The notes below the pieces were generated by a model, which was given only the letters and a program-made list of their open reading frames with translations, was not told the DNA's origin and made no database searches. Shown in pieces: positions 33,160 through 40,677 of a DNA stretch of 51,169 nt (positions are counted from its first letter, which is position 1; every line of letters starts with the position of its first letter). The position numbers and the translations under genes are program-made. Source of the DNA: an uncultured bacterium (GTDB lineage Bacteria > Bacteroidota > Bacteroidia > Bacteroidales > Muribaculaceae); the NCBI GenBank assembly GCA_905214715.1, contig CAJMMT010000016.1, forward strand, positions 1-51,169, given 5' to 3'.

Positions 33160-33939
33160 ATGGATGTTTATAGGAAGGAACTGAACGACATTTATGAGGC
33201 GCAGCGGCTCGGCGAGGAGAGACTCGACGATGCCGATGTGTCCGCTACCAACACCATGGCGGAGGCGATGGCGCGACTGAATGGCGGCTGCGTAGTCATT
33301 ACCGACGCAGCCTCAGACAGTTGCTTCATCTTTGCCGGATCCCTGGGTCGTCTTCTTGGTCTTTCGTATTCCGATTGGCTATCTGTCAGTGCCGATTCAA
33401 GCGACGAGGATGTTATCTATAATCTTCTTCACCCTGAAGATTTCGTCTATAAGCGGATGCTTGAATATGAGTTCTTCAAGATGGCGGATAACCTTTCTCC
33501 TGAACATAAACGGGATATCAGGGCAACTTGCCGTATAAGGATGCGGGCTTCCGATGGCAGGTACATCCTCATAGACAATTCCACTCAAGTCTCCCGGCTC
33601 TCACCTGGCGGTAAAATATGGCTTATACTTTGCACATACCAGCTGTCGCCGGTACAGGAATATGATTCTGGCATCGGTATCGTCCCGCACATAGTAAACC
33701 AACGAACCGGAGAGATTGTCTCCCTGAGTTTCGAGGAGCGTAGAGACCGGATACTTACTTCGCGCGAGAAAGAAGTTCTTCGGCTCATTCGGCAAGGCTT
33801 ACCCAGCAAGCAGATTGCCGACAGTCTCGGAATAAGCGTCAATACCGTGAACCGCCATCGTCAGAATATAATCGGGAAGTTGAGCGTAGGTAATTCAATC
33901 GAAGCCGTTACCGCGGCCATTCAGATGAAACTTCTCTGA
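33160..33939 (+). CDS. PAS-type sensor with LuxR-type HTH
   Basis: A 259-residue cytosolic regulator. Residues about 35-165 look like a PAS-like sensor (GGCVVITDAASDSCFIFAGS, VIYNLLHPEDF, RIRMRASDGRYILIDNSTQV). The C-terminal LuxR/GerE HTH is at about 194-255 (LTSREKEVLRLIRQGLPSKQ, IADSLGISVNTVNRHRQNI). There is no receiver domain or transmembrane span, so it would sense a small ligand or redox state directly. It lies between the terminator of the oxidoreductase and the secreted GH13-like gene, so it may control one of them. This PAS-LuxR layout is widespread in Bacteroidales, mostly uncharacterised. Confidence 0.83.
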   Translation: MDVYRKELNDIYEAQRLGEERLDDADVSATNTMAEAMARLNGGCVVITDAASDSCFIFAGSLGRLLGLSYSDWLSVSADSSDEDVIYNLLHPEDFVYKRMLEYEFFKMADNLSPEHKRDIRATCRIRMRASDGRYILIDNSTQVSRLSPGGKIWLILCTYQLSPVQEYDSGIGIVPHIVNQRTGEIVSLSFEERRDRILTSREKEVLRLIRQGLPSKQIADSLGISVNTVNRHRQNIIGKLSVGNSIEAVTAAIQMKLL

Positions 33940-33992
33940 CAACATGCTCCGAGTGTAAGCATTCTCGGGCTCTTATGTGGTTATTTTTCAGT

Positions 33993-34024
33993 ATTGACGT
34001 ATGCCAATGGCTTAAGTAATTTTG
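33993..34024 (+). promoter_or_regulatory. promoter of the GH13-like gene
   Basis: ATTG (33993-33996), a 20-bp spacer and TAATTTTG (34017-34024) fit the consensus. The ATG follows 13 bases after the box, so the leader is very short. Confidence 0.65.
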
Positions 34025-34037
34025 CAGAAAAAACTTC

Positions 34038-35735
34038 ATGTATAAATTACTGACAGTTCTTCTGATGTCTGTGGCCGGGGTATGCCTCATACCCCGCTCG
34101 CAGGCGGAATCCTTTAGTTGGGGAAACGCTACCGTATATTTTCTTATCACCGACAGATTCTGTAACGGCGATACCACCAATGACCTCAACTATGGCCGTA
34201 TAACCGATTACGGTTCCGAACGTATGAACGCCGCCACCTTCCACGGTGGCGATTTTGCAGGAATCCTCGCCAAGGCACGCGAGGGTTATTTCCGTAAACT
34301 CGGTGTCGACGTTGTCTGGATGACGGATGTCTACGAGCAAATTCACGGTTGGATGACAGGATCGGGCCCCGTAAACGATTTTCCACATTACGGTTATCAC
34401 GGATATTATCCACTGGACTACACTCAGACCGACAAGAATTTCGGTACTATTGATGAATTCCGTCAGCTTGTTGACACTTTCCATTCCCAAGGCATACGGG
34501 TTATGCTCGGAGCCAACCTTAACGATCCCGGCTATCCGACCCTTCTTGATGCCGTGCAATATGGATTCGCTGATACGGGGCTAACTCCTGAAGAAGCTGT
34601 CTGTCATGACCGCTCCTGGAGTTATGACAAGTTTTATGCGGGGCGCCTCGATTGGCACGGTTGGTATGATCGCGATTGGGTCCGTATGCCGGACGAGGGC
34701 TGGAACGAGGCCGACCCATTGCAGGCCACACTCTACGGTATGCCTGATTTCAAGGATGAGAGCGATGTGCCTGTGAAAATTCCTGACTTCCTGCATCGCA
34801 AATGGAAGAGAGAGGGAAAGAAGAACAATCCGTGGGTAAACCCTTCTGCTCTGTCACTGCGCAAAGATCGCCGGTGGAGCCCTTCGCAATATCTCATAGC
34901 CTGGATTGCTTCATGGGTGGAGGAATTCGGCATAGACGGTTTCAGATGCGACATTGTGGAAAATGTACATCTGAATCGCTGGAAGGAACTTAAAGAGGCG
35001 TGCGACGCGGCTTTCTCGAAGTGGCGTGCCAATCATCCTGACGACCGGGCCTCCAAATGGACCGACCCTTTCTACATGACAGGAGACTTCGACAATGCAT
35101 ATATTGACTATAAGCCAGACTATGCCGATGCCGGCTTCTCAAGCATGGTCAATTTTTACTTTCCTAAACATGGAGACCTCGATGCCATTGTCTACACCTG
35201 GCAGGCATACGCCGACAGCGTGGCCATCCGTCCCGACTGGCATCCATTCAGCTATCTCAATAATTCATATCACAGGGATGCCGACATGAGTAACATGACC
35301 GATTGTGCCACTACCTTGTTGCTTGCACCCGGTGTGGCCCAGATATTTTATGGTGACGAGACCGGACGTAAACTTAACGATGCGTGTCTCAACGTTGACA
35401 GCGATCAGGCTTTCCGTACCGATATGGATTGGAACGACATCGACACCGGACTGCTTGAACATTTCCGTCGCCTTGGCACTATCCGCCGCGCACATCCAGT
35501 AATCGGCACCGGGCGTCAACGGACTATAGATGCCCATACCTGTTTACGTTTCGATGATACAGACACAATTTTTATCCGTCTTCGTCCTCAGGATGGAGTT
35601 CCTATCACAGTGAAGGGAATTTTCCCGGATGGGACTGAACTTACCGAACTCTATACAGGCCGAAAAGCCAAAGTATCCGATGGCCATGTCCTGTTGTCCG
35701 GTTACCGGAACCGTCTGGCAATCTTTTCAATGTAA
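34038..35735 (+). CDS. secreted MalS-like GH13 protein with degenerate active site
   Basis: A 565-residue protein with a signal peptide (MYKLLTVLLMSVAGVCLIPRSQA). The whole sequence follows E. coli periplasmic alpha-amylase MalS (GH13), for example YHGYYPLDYTQTDKNFGTID, and GFRCDIVENV matching the MalS nucleophile motif. Catalytic residues are largely lost (comparison from memory of MalS). In region I, MalS has D..NH, here Gly158 and Asp163. The nucleophile Asp305 is kept, but the nearby Lys-His pair is Glu-Asn. The acid/base Glu (MTGEAW) is Asp350 (MTGDFD). The transition-state His-Asp (SSHD) is Ser410-Tyr411. The rest of the fold, including DMNWNDI-like regions, is intact and there are no stops. 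I therefore infer a binding or otherwise repurposed protein rather than a normal amylase. A strong terminator follows. Confidence 0.82.
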   Translation: MYKLLTVLLMSVAGVCLIPRSQAESFSWGNATVYFLITDRFCNGDTTNDLNYGRITDYGSERMNAATFHGGDFAGILAKAREGYFRKLGVDVVWMTDVYEQIHGWMTGSGPVNDFPHYGYHGYYPLDYTQTDKNFGTIDEFRQLVDTFHSQGIRVMLGANLNDPGYPTLLDAVQYGFADTGLTPEEAVCHDRSWSYDKFYAGRLDWHGWYDRDWVRMPDEGWNEADPLQATLYGMPDFKDESDVPVKIPDFLHRKWKREGKKNNPWVNPSALSLRKDRRWSPSQYLIAWIASWVEEFGIDGFRCDIVENVHLNRWKELKEACDAAFSKWRANHPDDRASKWTDPFYMTGDFDNAYIDYKPDYADAGFSSMVNFYFPKHGDLDAIVYTWQAYADSVAIRPDWHPFSYLNNSYHRDADMSNMTDCATTLLLAPGVAQIFYGDETGRKLNDACLNVDSDQAFRTDMDWNDIDTGLLEHFRRLGTIRRAHPVIGTGRQRTIDAHTCLRFDDTDTIFIRLRPQDGVPITVKGIFPDGTELTELYTGRKAKVSDGHVLLSGYRNRLAIFSM

Positions 35736-35786
35736 AGGAAATTAAGGTAAATAGATTAAGATATATCCGTAACATTACCGTTATTT

Positions 35787-35829
35787 AGGGCGTATTTGCT
35801 TATGACAGGAGTTAAAGCAAATACGCCCT
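35787..35829 (+). terminator. rho-independent terminator
   Basis: AGGGCGTATTTGCTT (35787-35801) and AAGCAAATACGCCCT (35815-35829) form a perfect 15-base stem; a T-rich tract follows. Confidence 0.88.
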
Positions 35830-35840
35830 TTGATTATTTT

Positions 35841-35873
35841 TTTGCTTGCGTGTAGTTTTTTGTATTATGTTTG
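35841..35873 (+). promoter_or_regulatory. promoter of the sigma factor operon
   Basis: TTTG (35841-35844), a 21-bp spacer and TATGTTTG (35866-35873), 44 bases before the sigma factor ATG. Confidence 0.6.
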
Positions 35874-35917
35874 CGTCTAATGAGCAAACAACTGATAAAT
35901 GATACTTATGACCGATC

Positions 35918-36394
35918 ATGACAACTAATTCCACAGAAAAGACCGACTTCGAGAGTCTTGTAGAGAAGTATAAAAGTACAATCTACTCGATATGCTTCAT
36001 GTTTGTCGACAGCAAGATGCAGGCCGACGACCTCTTTCAGGAGGTGCTGATAAATCTATGGAAGGGCTTCGATAGCTTCAGAGGCGAGGCGAGTTTGCGA
36101 TCCTGGGTATATCGTGTCAGTATGAACACCTGCATATCCTATCGCAGGAAGAAAAAGGTGCCGACTGTGGCACTCGACATCGCCCCAGATATCATAGACG
36201 GGATTTCTTCAGAGTCCAGCCAGACACAGCAGTTGCACCAGCGTATTCAGAAACTTGAACCGCTTGACCGGGCGATTGTTCTGTTGTGGCTTGAGAATAT
36301 GCCGTATGAGGAAATCGGAGAAATCATAGGGACTTCCGCTCGCAACATCGGGGTGCGTCTTGTAAGAATCAAAGAAAAACTTAAATCTCTCTGA
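35918..36394 (+). CDS. ECF-type RNA polymerase sigma factor
   Basis: A 158-residue sigma factor. Region 2 (about 10-75): FESLVEKYKSTIYSICFMFV, DDLFQEVLINLWKGFDSFRG and the DNA-melting part LRSWVYRVSMNTCISYRRKK. Region 4 (about 105-155): QKLEPLDRAIVLLWLENMPY, EEIGEIIGTSARNIGVRLVR. No long extra domains. ECF factors usually come with an anti-sigma factor. The next gene, a membrane protein 24 bases downstream, takes that place, but it is not a recognisable FecR or zinc-anti-sigma protein. The last codons and stop lie inside a 20-base tandem duplication. Confidence 0.92.
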   Translation: MTTNSTEKTDFESLVEKYKSTIYSICFMFVDSKMQADDLFQEVLINLWKGFDSFRGEASLRSWVYRVSMNTCISYRRKKKVPTVALDIAPDIIDGISSESSQTQQLHQRIQKLEPLDRAIVLLWLENMPYEEIGEIIGTSARNIGVRLVRIKEKLKSL

Positions 36395-36418
36395 AATTAC
36401 TTAAATCTCTCTGAAATT
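36379..36418 (+). repeat. exact 20-bp tandem duplication at the sigma factor/membrane gene junction
   Basis: The 20-base unit at 36379-36398 is repeated exactly at 36399-36418. The first copy holds the sigma stop codon (36392-36394), and the second ends immediately before the ATG at 36419. Without it the two genes would be about 4 bases apart; with it the gap is 24 bases. Confidence 0.92.
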
Positions 36419-37018
36419 ATGGATGAATTAGAGGAAATGCGCCAGCAGATGGCATTGATAAAGTCGCAGCTTGACACACAGCAGATAGTAAACCAGCAGT
36501 TGATGTGTAAGGTCATGCGAAACAACGCTTCATGGATGAATATTCTTGTAAACACGGAACTAATCGCTATGCCGTTCATATACCTGCTTATAGCCGGAAT
36601 ATGTTATGGTTACGGCATTTCGCAGTGGTATTCATTTTTATTCCTGATTTTTGGAGGTCTTGATGCCGTATTCGACATAAGAACCGTTCGTATACCGGAC
36701 AATCTTTTCAGTTCGTCGTCTATTCTCAGTCTCAAGAAATTCCTGATACGTCAAAAGAAAGAACGGTTGATACAGACATGCGTTTCCGGCGTTTTATGCG
36801 TCATTTGGCTTGTGCTGTTCCTTTGTGCCATAGTTAATTCGCGTAATCCTTTCTTCCTTGAGAATGGATTATGGAATCCAATTATGGCCGGTGGATTTAT
36901 CGGTGGCATTATAGGAGTTGTTATTGCTCTGATCGTTATAGTGATACTTTTCAGGAAAATGCAGCGTACCAATGACCGTATATTGGCCGACATAGAAGAA
37001 CTTGAAAAAGGAAAGTAA
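36419..37018 (+). CDS. membrane protein, putative anti-sigma-like partner of the sigma factor
   Basis: A 199-residue protein. The N-terminal about 40 residues are a helical, Gln/Met-rich segment likely to form a coiled coil (EEMRQQMALIKSQLDTQQIV). Four hydrophobic spans follow (about 47-66, 68-82, 116-137 and 150-176). The C-terminal tail is again charged and coiled-coil-like (RKMQRTNDRILADIEELEKG). It does not match FecR-type or ZAS anti-sigma families, but the layout, a cytosolic helix ahead of membrane spans directly behind an ECF gene, fits a membrane protein that could hold the sigma factor. That role is inference. Confidence 0.75.
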   Translation: MDELEEMRQQMALIKSQLDTQQIVNQQLMCKVMRNNASWMNILVNTELIAMPFIYLLIAGICYGYGISQWYSFLFLIFGGLDAVFDIRTVRIPDNLFSSSSILSLKKFLIRQKKERLIQTCVSGVLCVIWLVLFLCAIVNSRNPFFLENGLWNPIMAGGFIGGIIGVVIALIVIVILFRKMQRTNDRILADIEELEKGK

Positions 37019-37032
37019 AACATATCCTTGAC

Positions 37033-37070
37033 TGCACCCCATAAGTTAGACACGGAACTTTTGGGGTGCA
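37033..37070. repeat. inverted repeat resembling IS ends
   Basis: TGCACCCCATAAGTT (37033-37047) and AACTTTTGGGGTGCA (37056-37070) are inverted with one mismatch and an eight-base spacer. They resemble the end sequences (TGCACCCC-AAGTT) of insertion sequences common in Bacteroidales, here almost back to back, as expected for an excision scar. It could also act as a terminator for the sigma operon. Confidence 0.55.
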
Positions 37071-37179
37071 TATGATAGCCCCAAAAGAACAGCGAATATA
37101 GATTGAGCTGTTGAGAAAATATATTTGAGCCTTAGGGAAATCACTTCTATGCTTTTTTATTGCTAAATTTGTAATCTAA

Positions 37180-37442
37180 GAGAATGTTTGGATTTAACTT
37201 CCATTCACCCGAAGAGGATTTTTTGAGATGTTTTCGCAAGTTGAGGAGGGCGCGGTGCGGGCACCGTAACCGACGAAATCTTGGCGGAAAACCATTAAGA
37301 GAGAGCAGAACCAAGCTTGCTTGGATTATGCCGAACGTGTGGGTTTACCTGAAAGGAAACAGCCAAAAAAGACCTTCGGGGGATGGAAAGAATTTTCCAT
37401 TCATCTCTCAATTATAAATTCGTGTTAAATTCAAACATTCTC
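37180..37442. mobile_element. 263-bp MITE-like element with TAA target duplication
   Basis: Termini starting GAGAATGTTTGGATTTAAC (left) and the inverse of GAGAATGTTTGAATTTAAC (right, 37424-37442) match at 18 of 19 bases. Both ends are flanked by TAA (37177-37179 and 37443-37445), consistent with a 3-bp target duplication as made by IS5-group elements. The interior holds no complete transposase; one frame ends GLPERKQPKKTFGGWKEFSI and may be a transposase remnant. It is a non-autonomous or internally deleted element. The remaining gap (37071-37179) has no gene. Confidence 0.72.
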
Positions 37443-37457
37443 TAAATAGAAAAGACT

Positions 37458-38303
37458 ATGGCAATAAATACCGACGAGAATCTCGGCCCCATGAAATTGA
37501 TTTTCAATTACAACAATATATTTTACAGCTTTTTCTATGACGACCTCAGCGGTTGCGTTCACCGCTCACGGGAATATGCGCTGAATTATGTGTATTCAGG
37601 CGAGATGATTCTTGACAATGGCACGGAGAAAATTCATGTGCGCAAAGGGGAATGTGTGTTTATCCCAAGAGACCATCATATCACTATGTATAAGAAGACT
37701 TATCAAGGCGAGCGGTACTGTGGTATTTTCCTGATGTTTACACGCAGTTTCCTCAGGGAGATGTATAGTAAACTGGCAATTAATAAAATCAAGCCGAAGA
37801 CCGACAAACTACCTGACGGAGTAATCAAATTACCGCAGACTGTGGAACTGGCCAGTCTTTTCGCATCCATGACACCGTACTTTGATCCGGATGTGAAGCC
37901 AAAGGATAATTTTATGGAATTGAAATTGCAGGAGGGTCTGATGGCTCTTTTGGCTATCGACGAAAGATTTGTGCCGACGATGTTCGATTTCAATGAACCG
38001 TGGAAGATAGATATCCTTGATTTTATGGAAGATAATTTCATGTGCGACTTGAGTATGGAGGAGATAGCCCACTATACAGGGCGCAGTCTCGCCACGTTCA
38101 AGCGCGACTTCAAAAAGATCAGCAGCCTGACCCCGGAGAAATGGCTTATCAAGAAACGCCTTGCAAAAGCGTATGAACTCATGAAAACCGGGAAAAAGAA
38201 AGTCGTTGAGGTATATGCCGAGGTCGGATTCCGCAATCCATCCCATTTTTCAACTGCGTTCAAAAAAGAATTCGGTATCGCCCCAACAGCCGTTATGAGA
38301 TAA
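37458..38303 (+). CDS. AraC-family transcription regulator
   Basis: A 281-residue protein. The N-terminal cupin-like domain carries YVYSGEMILDNGTEKIHVRK and GECVFIPRDHHI (about 46-75). The C-terminal double HTH is at about 185-281 (CDLSMEEIAHYTGRSLATFK; VVEVYAEVGFRNPSHFSTAF, closing KKEFGIAPTAVMR). This type (N-terminal AraC_binding_2-like) often regulates a nearby flavodoxin or hydrolase gene in Bacteroidales. Downstream, past a tiny relic gene, lie a flavodoxin-fold enzyme and an alpha/beta hydrolase in the same direction, the likely targets (inference). The MITE-like element inserted about 13 bases before its ATG probably provides or disturbs its promoter. Confidence 0.9.
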   Translation: MAINTDENLGPMKLIFNYNNIFYSFFYDDLSGCVHRSREYALNYVYSGEMILDNGTEKIHVRKGECVFIPRDHHITMYKKTYQGERYCGIFLMFTRSFLREMYSKLAINKIKPKTDKLPDGVIKLPQTVELASLFASMTPYFDPDVKPKDNFMELKLQEGLMALLAIDERFVPTMFDFNEPWKIDILDFMEDNFMCDLSMEEIAHYTGRSLATFKRDFKKISSLTPEKWLIKKRLAKAYELMKTGKKKVVEVYAEVGFRNPSHFSTAFKKEFGIAPTAVMR

Positions 38304-38373
38304 GAAAATTTATCTGAACTTTTCAGGAACTATGATTGAGCCTCACAGCAACTTTGCCGTGGGGCTTTCTGCA

Positions 38374-38381
38374 TAATTTTG
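38374..38381 (+). promoter_or_regulatory. -7 box upstream of the T9SS relic
   Basis: TAATTTTG matches the consensus; a TTTG lies at 38353-38356 with a 17-base spacer. It precedes the 53-residue relic and may serve the oxidoreductase/hydrolase pair behind it. Confidence 0.5.
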
Positions 38382-38409
38382 CAACGTGAAAATATAGAGC
38401 AACAAAACG

Positions 38410-38571
38410 ATGAGGCAAAGTAAAATATATGTCGGATTGATTGTCTTGCTATCTACAACGGACAGGCAACAGGATAGCAGCCCCATATACGATTTGACAG
38501 GACACCGTCTCATTTCAAAACCCCAAAAAGGATTTTACATTCAAAATGGCAAGGAATATCTAATCATATAA
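38410..38571 (+). pseudogene. 53-residue relic: signal-like N-terminus fused to a T9SS sorting tail
   Basis: The frame from ATG 38410 starts MRQSKIYVGLIVLLSTT, signal-peptide-like, and passes within a few residues into SPIYDLTGHRLISKPQKGFY then IQNGKEYLII, a typical C-terminal T9SS type A tail. The cargo between them is missing, as expected from an internal deletion of a secreted-protein gene. It has a fair promoter and an open frame, so a tiny secreted peptide could still be made. Confidence 0.62.
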
Positions 38572-38625
38572 GTAAGTGCTCAAATTTAACCGATAGTAAC
38601 TTATTTAAGAAAAAAAGAAACTGAT

Positions 38626-39165
38626 ATGAAGAATGTATTGATAATATCGTCGAGCCTCCGTAGAGGCAGTAATTCGGAGGCTCTTGCTAAAGAATTTGCA
38701 CGAGGTGCTTCCGATGCCGGAAACAAAGTGGAACTGATTTCTCTTCGTGACAAGGATATACGCTTTTGTCGCGGATGCCTCGCCTGCCAGAAGACACAGA
38801 AATGTGTGATTGCAGATGACGCGCAAGCCATCGTCGCCAAAATGCACGATGCCGATGTGATAGTTTTTGCTACACCTATTTACTATTACGAGATGAGCGG
38901 ACAGCTGAAGACTCTTCTTGACCGCGCCAATCCGCTCTATCCTTCGGATTACCGTTTCCGCGACATCCATATGCTCACGAGTGCCGCCGAGGATGAAGAA
39001 TCTACGCCCGAACGCGCCGTCATGGGACTGACAGGGTGGATTGACTGCTTTGGAAAAGCCAGTCTTGCAGGAACGATTTTCGCCGGAGGTGTCAATGACC
39101 CAAATGAAATCGATGGACATGCGGCACTTGCCGAAGCTTATTCCGTCGGCAATAAAATCCAATAA
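38626..39165 (+). CDS. flavodoxin-fold NAD(P)H-dependent oxidoreductase
   Basis: A 179-residue cytosolic enzyme of the NADPH-dependent FMN reductase/flavodoxin-like family. The FMN phosphate loop is SSSLRRGSNSEALAKEF (8-24) and the flavin-contacting strand ATPIYYYEMSGQLKTLLDRA (about 82-101). An internal RFCRGCLACQKTQKCV (46-61) has four cysteines, as in the iron-sulfur-flavoprotein-like or ISF-related subgroup, so a cluster or disulfide is possible. These enzymes reduce quinones, azo or nitro compounds. It is followed 17 bases later by an alpha/beta hydrolase, probably in one operon under the AraC regulator upstream. Confidence 0.88.
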   Translation: MKNVLIISSSLRRGSNSEALAKEFARGASDAGNKVELISLRDKDIRFCRGCLACQKTQKCVIADDAQAIVAKMHDADVIVFATPIYYYEMSGQLKTLLDRANPLYPSDYRFRDIHMLTSAAEDEESTPERAVMGLTGWIDCFGKASLAGTIFAGGVNDPNEIDGHAALAEAYSVGNKIQ

Positions 39166-39182
39166 CAATCAAATCGAATGAA

Positions 39183-40268
39183 ATGAATGTAAAGCAATTG
39201 CTGGCTGTAGGTCTGCTGATTTTCTCGACAGGGATTACTGACCTCTACGCCTCCAATCCAAAAGAAAACAGAAACAATATGGAAAAACTGACACTGACAA
39301 AAGAATGGGACAAGACATTTCCTAAGAGTGACAAAGTTGATCACAGCAAGATAACATTTGTCAACCGTTACGGAATAACACTTGCCGCCGACATGTATAA
39401 GCCCAAAGGAGCCACAGGCAAGCTCCCCGCCATTGCCGTCAGCGGACCATTCGGTGCCGTCAAAGAACAGGCAGCCGGGCTGTATGCGCAGGAGATGGCC
39501 GAGCGCGGTTTTCTGACAATCGCCTTCGACCCCTCGTTTACAGGTGAAAGTGGAGGTACACCGCGTTACATGACCTCTCCCGACATCAACACCGAAGATT
39601 TCAGCGCGGCCGTAGATTATCTTGTTACCAATCCCCAAGTTGATCCTCAGAGGGTCGGCATCATCGGAATCTGCGGCTGGGGAGGTATTGCCATTAACGC
39701 GGCAGCAGCGGATCCGCGCATCAAGGCTACGCTCGCATCCACGATGTACGATATGAGCCGCGTCAACGCCAACGGTTATTTCGATGCCGACGATAGTGCC
39801 GAAGCCCGCAATGTTCTCCGCGATAAATTAGCCACACAGCGCACCGAGGATTATATCAACGGTACACCGAAACTCGGTGGCGGTGTACCCGATGTTTTGC
39901 CCGACGACGCTCCCAGGTTCCTCCGCCACTATCATGATTATTATAAGACGAAACGCGGCTATCATTCCCGCTCGCTCAACTCCAACGGCGGACGAAACGC
40001 GACATCCCCGATTCCGTGGATTAATTTCCCGCTTATGAGCCGTGCCGGAGAAATAGAGAACGCCGTCATGATTCTGCACGGAGAGAAAGCCCACTCGTTC
40101 TATTTCGGCAGCGATGCCTACAAGAAACTTACAGTAACCCCCGGCAAGGAGAACAACAAGCTGTTTATGGTCATTCCCGGTGCAAACCATACCGACCTCT
40201 ACGATCAGAAAGACATCATCCCCTTTGCTTCGATTGAGAAATTCTTCAACGAATATCTCGACCAATGA
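39183..40268 (+). CDS. secreted alpha/beta hydrolase of the dienelactone-hydrolase-like group
   Basis: A 361-residue protein with a signal peptide (MNVKQLLAVGLLIFSTGITDLYA); a second Met at residue 33 would give a cytosolic form as in many relatives. The alpha/beta-hydrolase core starts near 60 (VNRYGITLAADMYKPKGATG). The nucleophile-elbow region is GIIGICGWGGIAINAAA (about 158-174), with Cys where a Ser is more usual. Family blocks STMYDMSRV, DYHDYYKTKRGYH-like and VIPGANHTDLYD with the catalytic His are present, as is the Asp in the strand before HGEKAHS. Relatives are poorly characterised esterase/peptidase-like enzymes. It probably forms an operon with the preceding flavodoxin-fold enzyme; a strong terminator follows. 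Confidence 0.87.
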   Translation: MNVKQLLAVGLLIFSTGITDLYASNPKENRNNMEKLTLTKEWDKTFPKSDKVDHSKITFVNRYGITLAADMYKPKGATGKLPAIAVSGPFGAVKEQAAGLYAQEMAERGFLTIAFDPSFTGESGGTPRYMTSPDINTEDFSAAVDYLVTNPQVDPQRVGIIGICGWGGIAINAAAADPRIKATLASTMYDMSRVNANGYFDADDSAEARNVLRDKLATQRTEDYINGTPKLGGGVPDVLPDDAPRFLRHYHDYYKTKRGYHSRSLNSNGGRNATSPIPWINFPLMSRAGEIENAVMILHGEKAHSFYFGSDAYKKLTVTPGKENNKLFMVIPGANHTDLYDQKDIIPFASIEKFFNEYLDQ

Positions 40269-40351
40269 ATCATGTTTTATTTATTCTTCGCAGCTACTTA
40301 ATGATAACAGATAAGCAAGTAATGACATAGGTAAGAAAGATTGTTCAAACC

Positions 40352-40388
40352 GACGGGGTGTGTGAATGAAAGTCACACACCCCGTCTT
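40352..40388 (+). terminator. rho-independent terminator
   Basis: A perfect 14-base stem, GACGGGGTGTGTGA (40352-40365) with TCACACACCCCGTC (40373-40386), followed by TTTC. It closes the oxidoreductase/hydrolase operon. Confidence 0.88.
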
Positions 40389-40520
40389 TCGATTATGATA
40401 TGATATTCGCTATTTGGATTGGTCGTCAGCTTTCATTCAGGTATTCTATTCCTAATCTTCGGTTGTGTATTTCATCGGTATCGCCGTGGTTAGCTAAACT
40501 CAAATTTTACCGAATCATAC

Positions 40521-40576
40521 TTATTATTTTCTTGCAAATATTTGTCATATGACAAATATTTGCAAGAAAATAATAA
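40521..40576. promoter_or_regulatory. perfect 56-bp palindrome upstream of the second giant T9SS locus
   Basis: Bases 40521-40548 are the exact reverse complement of 40549-40576, with no spacer. The centre is TTTGTCATATGACAAA. It lies about 30 bases upstream of the likely -7 box and 101 bases before the ATG at 40678. There is no T-run like that of a terminator, and the site fits an activator or repressor site for a dimeric protein. The rest of the 40389-40677 gap shows no gene. Confidence 0.85.
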
Positions 40577-40604
40577 TGGAGTGAAAAATATCAACACATT
40601 ATTA

Positions 40605-40612
40605 CATATTTG
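40605..40612 (+). promoter_or_regulatory. probable -7 box of the second T9SS locus
   Basis: CATATTTG differs from TAnnTTTG at the first base only. No TTG lies at -33, which would fit a promoter needing an activator bound at the palindrome just upstream. Confidence 0.4.
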
Positions 40613-40677
40613 CATTCAGGATTTCCTTTAAATCGGGAAAATACAACATATACTTACCTCTAAATAACAGGAATTCT

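Noticed and set aside
37184..37417. 77-codon frame inside the MITE-like element
   Set aside because: Very Arg-rich and lying within the terminal repeats; another frame gives a better, still incomplete, transposase-like tail.
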